A stretch of 6,622 bases of DNA from assembly GCA_002348345.1 (NCBI GenBank), contig DEAY01000129.1:1-6622 (forward strand). The letters are read 5' to 3'. The stretch comes from Verrucomicrobia bacterium UBA2970. Its GTDB lineage: Bacteria > Verrucomicrobiota > Verrucomicrobiia > Limisphaerales > AAA164-E04. The notes below the pieces were generated by a model. It did no database searches. It saw nothing but the letters and a program-made list of their open reading frames with translations, and had not been told where the DNA came from. Positions 1 to 5,850 of this stretch are shown piece by piece. Numbering within the stretch: the stretch's first letter is position 1; each line of letters opens with the position of its first letter. Position numbers and translations under genes: made by a program.

Positions 1-201
1 GAGGTCAACGAGGGTTTCTCCTTGAAGGGGAAGATGGGTTCCCACGATGGCTCGTAACAAGGTGGACTTGCCGCAGCCGCTCGGTCCGACGAGCGAAAGG
101 AATTGGCCTCGTCCGACTTGCAGATTGACATTGTAGAGGACTTTCTTAGAGCCGAACCAATGGTTGATTCCCCGGCACTCTAAGGCGATTTGTCTCTTCA
201 T
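1..201 (-). CDS. ABC transporter ATP-binding subunit (3' end missing)
   Basis: The frame was translated by hand from the ATG at 201 and runs off the window after 67 residues. It shows the start of an ABC nucleotide-binding domain: the first strand and aromatic ATP-stacking region GINHWFGSKKVLYNVNL (11-27), followed by Walker A, GPSGCGKST, at 39-47 with Lys45 as the phosphate-binding lysine. The Q-loop, signature and Walker B motifs lie outside the window. It should hydrolyse ATP on the cytoplasmic face to drive import through the permease encoded immediately before it. Start and ribosome site are both clear. Which solute it serves cannot be read from this part. Confidence 0.93.
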   Translation of the reverse strand, partial: MKRQIALECRGINHWFGSKKVLYNVNLQVGRGQFLSLVGPSGCGKSTLLRAIVGTHLPLQGETLVDL

Positions 202-204
202 ATT

Positions 205-210
205 CACCTT
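205..210 (-). promoter_or_regulatory. Ribosome binding site of the ATPase gene, overlapping the permease stop
   Basis: The minus strand reads TGAAGGTGAATATG: the permease stop (TGA, 212-210) runs into the AAGGTG and then the ATPase ATG at 201. The arrangement suggests that ribosomes ending the permease restart on the ATPase. Confidence 0.6.
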
Positions 211-1010
211 CAATGTTGTTGGTGCCAGGGGCAAATCCAGCGCTCCATTCGCCTCAAGGCGACGTCCATCAAGTAACCAAAGGCAGCCAAGAACGCGAGA
301 TAGGGATAAACCACGCTCATGTCGAGCAGCTTGGATTGAAGTCGAATGCGGTATCCGAAACCAACGTCCCCGAACACCATTTCCGCGGCAATGAGGTAGA
401 CCATGGCCGGACCGATCATCAAGCGGGTGGTCTCAATGAGTTTGGGCAAAACGAACTTGAAAAGGATGGTCCAGATGACCTCGCTATGCGATGCGCCCAG
501 CGTGTAGGCTTTGAACTGGAGCTCATCGGGAAACGATTTGACGGTCAGGTAAATGGCGACGGCCATGGTGGGAAGAATACCGAAGGTGATCATGGAGACA
601 TACATCGAGGTTCCCAGTCCGGCCATGACCATGAAGACGGCGAGCGCCGCCGTCGGTGGAACCTTGGCAAAAACCGAAAGTGGCGGGTAGAGAAAGGCTT
701 CGATCTTGGGGAAACACCCCATGAGAATGCCGAGGACGAGTGAGCCGGTGATTCCCCAGAAAAGACCGAGGAAGAGGCGGTAGCCCGTCGCTTTGGAATC
801 GACCACGATCCATCGCTCACCCGACCGATGATTGGGAGTGACCGCCCGAGTGACGCCATCCTTCAATTGGGTCCAACTGGGGATGGTTGTGTCCTTTGGA
901 TTGGCGACTTGTTGGCGATGCGAGAGCCAAGTGTAACCCAGCAGGAGAACGACCACCGAGAGCATCCCCAGGAGGAGCTGGGTGCTAGTTTGAATGGGGC
1001 GTCGGATCAT
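210..1010 (-). CDS. ABC transporter permease, NitT/TauT (BPD_transp_1) type
   Basis: The 266-residue inner-membrane protein has a first helix at about 9-30, a periplasmic segment with IPSWTQLKDGV (43-53, the usual LPSP-like element of this class), and further hydrophobic segments at about 77-99, 119-157, 198-216 and 232-252. The cytoplasmic loop that docks on the ATPase is visible at 165-190: KAYTLGASHSEVIW, with the conserved Gly172, then the LP pair at 188-189. This is a degenerate EAA motif. The length fits the family. The frame stays open upstream to 1364, but that part overlaps the lipoprotein gene and is not membrane-like, so I start at 1010; no strong Shine-Dalgarno precedes it. It should form the channel for the solute bound by the upstream lipoprotein. 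Its stop lies eight bases before the ATPase start. Confidence 0.92.
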   Translation of the reverse strand: MIRRPIQTSTQLLLGMLSVVVLLLGYTWLSHRQQVANPKDTTIPSWTQLKDGVTRAVTPNHRSGERWIVVDSKATGYRLFLGLFWGITGSLVLGILMGCFPKIEAFLYPPLSVFAKVPPTAALAVFMVMAGLGTSMYVSMITFGILPTMAVAIYLTVKSFPDELQFKAYTLGASHSEVIWTILFKFVLPKLIETTRLMIGPAMVYLIAAEMVFGDVGFGYRIRLQSKLLDMSVVYPYLAFLAAFGYLMDVALRRMERWICPWHQQH

Positions 1011-1222
1011 TTTTGATGGGATCGAGTTGAGATCTGGTCGGAGTGAACAGCAAGAATCGTGAACGATTCCCTCCCAAATCTCGAGCCTTTTTGCTCTGGG
1101 TTCCAGGCGAAGGATCCGCGTTGGCGGAGGGATGGCCGGTTTCCGATCCGGCACCCCCCCCAACCGCCCGAGCCTGGTGACAGGGCAGCGGGCGCCGACC
1201 CCATGGCGGGGGCTTCGACCAT
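1007..1222 (-). CDS. Doubtful small ORF, 71 codons, ahead of the permease gene
   Basis: The ATG at 1222 follows AAGGG at a usable spacing of seven bases, and the stop overlaps the permease ATG as ATGA, the same coupling seen between the first two genes. Against it, the product is rich in Gly, Ser, Arg and Pro (for example APAALSPGSGGWGGC), has no membrane helix or known motif, and resembles translated non-coding DNA. I keep it only because the signals at both ends could let it act as a leader for permease translation. Confidence 0.15.
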   Translation of the reverse strand: MVEAPAMGSAPAALSPGSGGWGGCRIGNRPSLRQRGSFAWNPEQKGSRFGRESFTILAVHSDQISTRSHQK

Positions 1223-1257
1223 GCGCTGTCCCTTCGTGTCGATGATCAGAGCGCCGC
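1011..1257 (-). other. 247-base gap between binding protein and permease genes
   Basis: This is the longest certain gap in an otherwise compact gene row. It contains a run of eight G on the minus strand (1154-1161), a 16-base palindrome (1054-1069) and an out-of-frame 71-codon ORF (1007-1222). No hairpin followed by a T-run was found, so there is no clear intrinsic terminator. It may be an untranslated control region, a small gene or an inserted intergenic repeat; the sequence alone does not decide. Confidence 0.5.
1054..1069. promoter_or_regulatory. 16-base palindrome upstream of the permease, possible operator or RNA hairpin
   Basis: GAATCGT and ACGATTC are perfect inverted repeats separated by two bases, 44 bases before the permease start. 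As DNA it could bind a dimeric repressor; as RNA it would form a six-pair stem with a four-base loop. No T-run follows, so it is not a standard terminator. Confidence 0.35.
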
Positions 1258-2358
1258 TTACTTGTTTTTGGCGGCAACCAGATCGATATAACTGGGGTCG
1301 AAGACGAGGTCCCCGGTGGCACCGGCCCCGAAGGCGACGGAAGGAGCTCGAGCGACGATTTCATGCGAGACGCAGAAGTCGGTGACCTTGGTCATGATCT
1401 CCGAGAGAGCGTCTCCGGAAAGGATGGCTTTCCCGGCATCCGGGCTGGTGAAAAACTTCGTTTGCTGGACGACCGTTTTCATCGACTCCAGATTGAGATT
1501 GGAGAATTTCTCACCGAGCGCCACCAACGTGTCGTCGCCCGTGGCCGGATCGGCGATGCGCTGGTTGACGGCGTAGAAGGCGTCGATCACCGCGCAGGCG
1601 AAGTCCCGGCCTCCCGGCTTTTTCAGGGCCGCCTGGGACATGATCACGGCGTCGATGATTTCGTTGGGAATGGAGGTCGAGTCGAAGAGCACCTTGACGT
1701 CGGGACGTTTGTTGAGCGTCTCCATCACGAAGGGATTCCAAACGACGATGGCATTGACTTCATCCTGCTTCTGCTGCATCGCAACCGCAGCCGCACCGGG
1801 ATCCATGTTGCTGAAATCGTGGTCGGCTTCTTTCTCGCCCAGCAACTCGAGGTTCCTCACGAAGCAATACTCCGAAACCGTTTTCTCGAGGCCGAAGACC
1901 TTCTTTCCTCTCAGATCCTTTACCTCCTTGATCGACTCGTCCACCAGGCAAGCATCGGCACCGTGACTGGTCGAGGTGGGGAGAATCATGACGGAGGGTA
2001 ATGAGAGCGAGGGGTTGAGCGCATCCATGTTGGTCAGGCACGCGGCGTCGGCCTGGCCCGATCCGTACATGGTGATGCAGGAATCGTAATCGGCCTCCTG
2101 CAGCACGATGTCGACGTTCCATTTGGTCTCGATGGGGCCCAACTTCCCTTCGGCGCCGTCAATGAGTTTGGTTTCATGGGCGACTCCAAAAACGCTCCAC
2201 GAGGGATACTCGCTCCAGGCGAGGCTGAAGCGAGGGACGATGTCACCATCGGCCGTTGTGCCGCCACCGGAATCGCCACTGCCTCCGCAACCGGTTGCAA
2301 CGGCGGCGAGCAGCGACGTGAGCGCGATGGAACGACTGATTGATTTGACTGATTTCAT
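1258..2358 (-). CDS. ABC transporter substrate-binding lipoprotein, NitT/TauT (NMT1-like) type
   Basis: The 366-residue protein starts with a lipoprotein signal: basic MKSVKSISR, a hydrophobic core, then VATGC with Cys24 as the lipidated residue, and a Gly/Ser-rich linker (25-38). The mature part matches a type 2 periplasmic binding protein of the nitrate/taurine/thiamine-precursor class: an opening strand RFSLAWSEYPSWSVFGVA at 43-60, DSCITMYGSGQADAACL at 92-108, DLRGKKVFGLEKT at 148-160, and AIVVWNPFV at 203-211. It should capture a small solute in the periplasm and deliver it to the permease encoded downstream. The solute cannot be named from sequence. Besides Cys24 it has six cysteines (94, 107, 137, 165, 255, 329), many for this family. 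The open frame continues upstream to 2499, but that part overlaps the PspA-like gene and lacks a signal, whereas 2358 has a good Shine-Dalgarno and gives a proper lipoprotein leader. Confidence 0.92.
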   Translation of the reverse strand: MKSVKSISRSIALTSLLAAVATGCGGSGDSGGGTTADGDIVPRFSLAWSEYPSWSVFGVAHETKLIDGAEGKLGPIETKWNVDIVLQEADYDSCITMYGSGQADAACLTNMDALNPSLSLPSVMILPTSTSHGADACLVDESIKEVKDLRGKKVFGLEKTVSEYCFVRNLELLGEKEADHDFSNMDPGAAAVAMQQKQDEVNAIVVWNPFVMETLNKRPDVKVLFDSTSIPNEIIDAVIMSQAALKKPGGRDFACAVIDAFYAVNQRIADPATGDDTLVALGEKFSNLNLESMKTVVQQTKFFTSPDAGKAILSGDALSEIMTKVTDFCVSHEIVARAPSVAFGAGATGDLVFDPSYIDLVAAKNK

Positions 2359-2362
2359 AATT

Positions 2363-2369
2363 CTTCCTT
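2363..2369 (-). promoter_or_regulatory. Ribosome binding site that sets the lipoprotein start
   Basis: The minus strand reads AAGGAAG, with the AAGGA core six bases before the ATG at 2358. This decides between that start and the longer frame beginning at 2499 inside the preceding gene. Confidence 0.7.
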
Positions 2370-2422
2370 TGTTGATTAGGGTTGGATGGGCAACGGGCTT
2401 CGGAGCATACGACCCGGCCGGA

Positions 2423-3256
2423 CTATTCCGGGAGGGCGCTTTCGCTTTCCTTTGACTTCGATTCGGAGGATTCCTTCGGTTGCTCGACCTCTTCGGCAAG
2501 GCCGATCAGGGAGTCAAACTCCGAGGTCGATTCGGAGGTGCGGGCATACTCAAGGAACTCGGCTTCCTGACTTCTGGTATGGGTTCCCGCCATCTCCTTG
2601 GAAATACGGGCCTCGGCTTTCACTTCCTGCCGCATTTGACGAAGCGACTGAAGCTCTTCGGCGGTTCCATCTTCGGCGATGCCGGCAATCGTGTCGGCGA
2701 TCTCTTTTTCCTGTTTGGCGGAAATGACGTCGGCGACGGCATCGGCGGCTTCGGATCGAATCTTTTCAACCTCTCGGAGGAGCTGTTGCAACTGAACCTT
2801 GTGTTCGCCGATGGTCTTCTCGTAGTCGGCGACATCGCTTTCCAGTTCCTCGATCCGATCCTGTTTCTCAGTCAGGGTGGACGAGAAGTCGTTAAAGGCA
2901 GCCAGACATTTCTTGTAACTTTCGTCGTGATGAACTTCTTCTTTTGACTTTCCGGCGGCCTGGAGTTTCGCGACGGTTTGCTTGGCCTTGGCGAGCGCTC
3001 CGGCCTTGAGTCGTTCCAGGTTCGCCACCTCGTTGCTCAGTTGTTTGATTTTGGCGGCCTTGGACTCCTCTTGGGCGATGAGGCCGGCGACCGCTTGCTT
3101 GAACTGCTGGATCCGGTTGACTTTCTCTCGAACGACTTCGTCATACTTTGCACGAATCACGTGGGGATTGGTATCCAAGACTCTCCGGGCGGAGTCGACT
3201 TGACCGGTGAGAAGGTATCCGACTGCTTTGATCCATCGTCCTATTGCTCGAAACAT
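2423..3256 (-). CDS. PspA/IM30-like (ESCRT-III superfamily) coiled-coil protein
   Basis: This 277-residue protein is almost entirely helical. The first 17 residues (MFRAIGRWIKAVGYLLT) form an amphipathic helix like the membrane-binding helix at the N-terminus of PspA and Vipp1. Long charged helices follow: residues 36-105 make the first half of a coiled-coil hairpin, and 110-190 the second. This matches the PspA/IM30 architecture, in which oligomers bind stressed membrane and stabilise or remodel it. Residues 228-277 are an acidic Ser/Glu-rich tail (KESSESKSKE) beyond the usual core and probably disordered. The start is supported by AAGGA seven bases upstream of the ATG. No pspF, pspB or pspC gene is seen, so it is not a standard phage-shock operon. 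The assignment rests on size, order of helices and the N-terminal helix rather than on an invariant motif; an unrelated coiled-coil protein is the main alternative. Confidence 0.78.
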   Translation of the reverse strand: MFRAIGRWIKAVGYLLTGQVDSARRVLDTNPHVIRAKYDEVVREKVNRIQQFKQAVAGLIAQEESKAAKIKQLSNEVANLERLKAGALAKAKQTVAKLQAAGKSKEEVHHDESYKKCLAAFNDFSSTLTEKQDRIEELESDVADYEKTIGEHKVQLQQLLREVEKIRSEAADAVADVISAKQEKEIADTIAGIAEDGTAEELQSLRQMRQEVKAEARISKEMAGTHTRSQEAEFLEYARTSESTSEFDSLIGLAEEVEQPKESSESKSKESESALPE

Positions 3257-3263
3257 GGTTGAT

Positions 3264-3268
3264 TCCTT
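3264..3268 (-). promoter_or_regulatory. Ribosome binding site of the PspA-like gene
   Basis: The minus strand reads AAGGA followed by seven bases and then the ATG at 3256. It lies in the 26-base gap after the preceding stop (TAG, 3283-3285) and fixes the start. Confidence 0.6.
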
Positions 3269-3282
3269 TTTCTGAATTGATC

Positions 3283-4029
3283 CTATTGTTTTGAAAGGGG
3301 GGACTCGCGCATCATGCGGTTGACGCGTGCCTCGACGTTGCGGGCCACGTTCAGGCTTTGGTCAAGCTCAGCCCGCATTTGCTTCAGTCGGTCGCTCGAG
3401 ATCTCCGTGCCGCTGAGTTGTTTCAGTCCCACGAGCGTGTGGCTCACTTGCTCGACGCTTTGTTGGATTTCCTCGATCAGACGCTCGCGTTGCTGGAGGA
3501 TCGGGTGCTGGGCGGCGGGCGTGTTGAGCGAGGCGGCGGTTTGCCAGAGTTGAATCGTTTGCTCGAGAAGCTCGACACAGTGTTCGAAGAGCTCGTTGAC
3601 TTGGGCGTGAATCTCAACCAGCGTCGCCAGGTGATGACTCTTGGGATTCTGGGCGGATTCCTTCAAGGCCTCCACCAGCGCTCGAAGATCGCGGAGCGCC
3701 TTCTCGGGCCGAGGATCATTATCCGAGGATTCGAGCGCCTGTTCGAGTCGGTCCAGCCGTTCCTCATCCCGGGCGATGGTTTCGGCTTCCATTTCCCGAA
3801 TCACGTTGGCAGCCGTTTGCTCGCCCCCGAGAATCAGTCGCGTGAGAAAGATTCCCCCGGAGGCCAACAATCCCGCCACCCCGGCGAAGGTGGCTATCGA
3901 GGCGGTCTTCCAGTCAAAGGCCCACGCGGCGGTGAGCGAAGTCATTCCGAGGAGGAGAGGCGCCAGCACCAAAGGACTCCCCAGGTGCCGGACAAAGACC
4001 TGCTTTCTGACCTGTTGATCCTTCATCAT
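3283..4029 (-). CDS. Two-helix membrane protein with long coiled coil, unknown function
   Basis: I do not recognise the family. With the start at 4029 it has 248 residues: a short basic head (MMKDQQVRKQ), two hydrophobic helices at about 16-38 and 44-66, and then a charged, heptad-like region to the C-terminus rich in Glu, Leu, Gln and Arg (for example RLDRLEQALE at 91-100). The likely topology is a helical hairpin with both ends in the cytoplasm, placing the coiled coil there; this is an inference from the basic N-terminus. The start is uncertain. The same frame is open up to an ATG at 4233, preceded by a weak AAGAG, which would add 68 residues. I prefer 4029 because the extension looks non-coding (Pro/Arg/Trp-rich, containing a seven-base C run) and places no domain before the helices. 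The drawback is that 4029 has only a poor Shine-Dalgarno. It sits 26 bases upstream of the PspA-like gene, so the two coiled-coil proteins may be partners. Confidence 0.8.
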   Translation of the reverse strand: MMKDQQVRKQVFVRHLGSPLVLAPLLLGMTSLTAAWAFDWKTASIATFAGVAGLLASGGIFLTRLILGGEQTAANVIREMEAETIARDEERLDRLEQALESSDNDPRPEKALRDLRALVEALKESAQNPKSHHLATLVEIHAQVNELFEHCVELLEQTIQLWQTAASLNTPAAQHPILQQRERLIEEIQQSVEQVSHTLVGLKQLSGTEISSDRLKQMRAELDQSLNVARNVEARVNRMMRESPLSKQ

Positions 4030-4269
4030 GGGCTCGTCGCGATAACGGCTCGAGTATCGCTGAAGGGGGGGCGAAGGGACAACCATTTTGCGATGGCGGC
4101 ACCCTGCCGGAAAAGCGTTCAATCCCACGACGGACGGTCCTTCAGGCAGGGACCAAAAGGCGCCGCCAATTGCCGTTTCCGAATCTTCTTTGAGGAACGC
4201 CAGGGAGATGGTCAATGGAAATGGGGCTGCCATGATTACTCTTAAATCGACGGACCGGCGTCTTGGCGG
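4030..4269 (-). other. 240-base spacer or N-terminal extension of the coiled-coil gene
   Basis: This stretch lies between the stop of the binding-protein/OmpA fusion and the preferred start of the two-helix coiled-coil protein. It is open in that protein's frame from 4233, but the encoded 68 residues resemble no domain. It also contains a seven-base homopolymer (G on the plus strand near 4071) and a seven-base inverted repeat (4102-4108 and 4145-4151) with a 36-base loop, probably too weak to be a terminator. No promoter could be called with confidence. Confidence 0.35.
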
Positions 4270-5850
4270 TTAGTAGGGGAGTTGCCCGACCACGAAACGA
4301 ACCGACTGTGCCGCGCCGGCGCGATCAATGGACGGGGTGGCTTCCGTGCGAATCCGTTGTGAGCCAATGCCGGCGGCGATCAACTGCTCGGAAACAGCGG
4401 TTGCGCGTTGTTCGGCCAGTCGGCGATTGGCGTCCGTGTCGCCTTCCGACCGCGTTTGTCCAATCAAACGAACATAGAATTCCGGGAATGACTTGAGCTT
4501 CTTTGCCAAGGCGGAAAGGTCCCGCCGGCTGGTGATGCTGATGTTCGCGGAGCCGCGGACAAAGACCAGGGGTTTGATGCTTAATTCCCCGACCGGCCGC
4601 AATTGGGTCCACTCGGTCTCCGAGATCGCTTTGGCTTCCTCCGTGACTCGGACCGTCTCGACGGATTCCGGACTCGATCCGAGGCCAGCAACGACATTGA
4701 GATTGCGGCTGGGATGGAAGTCATCGGCTTTGAGGTCGCTCAGTGTTTTTTGATAGAAGAGGGTGTGGTAGCGCCCGGCGAGGGGATCCTGGGGAATCGC
4801 TTGGGTCTTCACCAGGACATCGACGATGTTCATGATGATGTCCTCAAGATGGGGGACTTTGTCTTCCTGGTCCCGGGGGTTCACGCCGAAGTGGGCGTAG
4901 TTTTCAAGCGTGTTCTTCCATTGAATCCCATCGACGACCCGTTGGGCCTGCGCAGGGGTCAGGCGTTCGCTTCCGGTGCGCGCGGCGTCTTCCTGTACTA
5001 GTTCGACCAGGGCGTTGTCGGACTGACTGTAATGGAAGGCCGCCCGGAGATAGGCTTGGAGGACCGAGGCGACTCGGTCCGGGTGGTCTCGAAGGAAGGA
5101 CCGTTGGGCGACTAGGACATCGACGATGTAGCCCTCGAGCTTTGAGCTGTCCAGAAGGATCCGGTGCCCATGGTCATTGACGGCTCGAGCGACGTAGGGT
5201 TCCCAGAGGACAAAGGCCCTCTTGTCCGTTGAACCGGCCTCTTGGGCTGCGCGGAGGACGGCTTGGGGTCCGTCCGCTCCCTGGGCCCAGTTTTCGGGAA
5301 GATCCGGGAGATTAAAGTGGGCCAGGACCACCCGGGCGAGAAACTCACTGGGGGAGTTCGCCGTGAAGACGATCCGAGCATTCGGATCGTTGAGATCCTG
5401 CAGGCTTTGGATCGCGCTGGGTTTGGCGACGATGGCGTCGCCCCCCTTGGTTTCGTCGATGATGAGCACGATGCTGCCGGGGAAGTCTCCGGCACGGGTT
5501 CCGGCGGCGAGGTAGGAATCGATGGTGAACACGGCCAGATCCGTTTCCCCGTTGCGAAGCGCCTCGATCCGCGCTTCGTAGTCCGCCCCGTCATCATGAA
5601 GGTCCAGTTTGATGCCGTCCTGACGAAGGGTTTCCTTCATCCGGTCGGAGCGGAAGATCGCGTAGCCGGAAAACGAATCAGCGGCGAGGCGCACTGTTTC
5701 TCGATACTGACTCGCCGAGCCGGTTTCCTCGGTGAGCTTCTTGCTGAGCGAGGGGTGAACGAGGAACTTATAGGCGGCCCCCAGAATGACAAGGATCACG
5801 CACCAGAGAAGGGATGCAATGAGGCATCCTTTTGCTTTGCGTTGACTCAT
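4270..5850 (-). CDS. Membrane-anchored periplasmic-binding-protein/OmpA fusion
   Basis: The 526-residue protein has three parts. Residues 9-30 form one hydrophobic helix, without a lipobox or clear cleavage site, so it probably stays anchored in the inner membrane. Residues 51 to about 275 resemble a type 2 periplasmic binding protein of the NMT1/NitT-TauT kind: an opening strand TVRLAADSFSGYAIF, a segment ALRNGETDLAVFTIDSYLAAG, and FVLWEPYVARAV at 213-224. After a helical region of about 130 residues, residues 420-526 form an OmpA-like domain, recognisable from LIGQTRSEGDTDANRRLAEQ followed by RATAV at 482-486 and the closing VRFVV strand. In canonical OmpA domains the GxTD Asp and a later Arg hold diaminopimelate. 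Here the Arg is kept (R482) but the Asp position is Arg (R467). The start overlaps the VWA stop (ATGA) and has no clear Shine-Dalgarno, as expected for coupled translation. Likely role, by inference: a solute-sensing or scaffold protein that bridges inner membrane and cell wall. The ligand is unknown. Confidence 0.88.
   Translation of the reverse strand: MSQRKAKGCLIASLLWCVILVILGAAYKFLVHPSLSKKLTEETGSASQYRETVRLAADSFSGYAIFRSDRMKETLRQDGIKLDLHDDGADYEARIEALRNGETDLAVFTIDSYLAAGTRAGDFPGSIVLIIDETKGGDAIVAKPSAIQSLQDLNDPNARIVFTANSPSEFLARVVLAHFNLPDLPENWAQGADGPQAVLRAAQEAGSTDKRAFVLWEPYVARAVNDHGHRILLDSSKLEGYIVDVLVAQRSFLRDHPDRVASVLQAYLRAAFHYSQSDNALVELVQEDAARTGSERLTPAQAQRVVDGIQWKNTLENYAHFGVNPRDQEDKVPHLEDIIMNIVDVLVKTQAIPQDPLAGRYHTLFYQKTLSDLKADDFHPSRNLNVVAGLGSSPESVETVRVTEEAKAISETEWTQLRPVGELSIKPLVFVRGSANISITSRRDLSALAKKLKSFPEFYVRLIGQTRSEGDTDANRRLAEQRATAVSEQLIAAGIGSQRIRTEATPSIDRAGAAQSVRFVVGQLPY

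Noticed and set aside
213..743. Plus-strand ORF of 176 codons opposite the permease
   Set aside because: It is Gly/His/Asp-rich, as expected for the antisense of a hydrophobic gene, and shows no domain.
1011..1364. Upstream extension of the permease frame to an ATG at 1364
   Set aside because: It overlaps the end of the lipoprotein gene and would place 118 non-membrane residues ahead of a permease that already has the usual family length from 1010.
2359..2499. Upstream extension of the binding-protein frame to an ATG at 2499
   Set aside because: It overlaps the PspA-like gene, adds Arg/Pro/Ser-rich residues before the lipoprotein signal, and the start at 2358 has a good ribosome site.
4102..4151. 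Inverted repeat CCCTGCC / GGCAGGG as a possible terminator
   Set aside because: The arms are only seven bases, the loop is 36 bases, and no T-run follows on the minus strand; chance is a sufficient explanation.
3358..4245. Long plus-strand ORF of 295 codons opposite the two-helix coiled-coil gene
   Set aside because: It is antisense to a frame with clear membrane helices and heptads; its product has no recognisable domain, and such shadows are common in GC-rich DNA.
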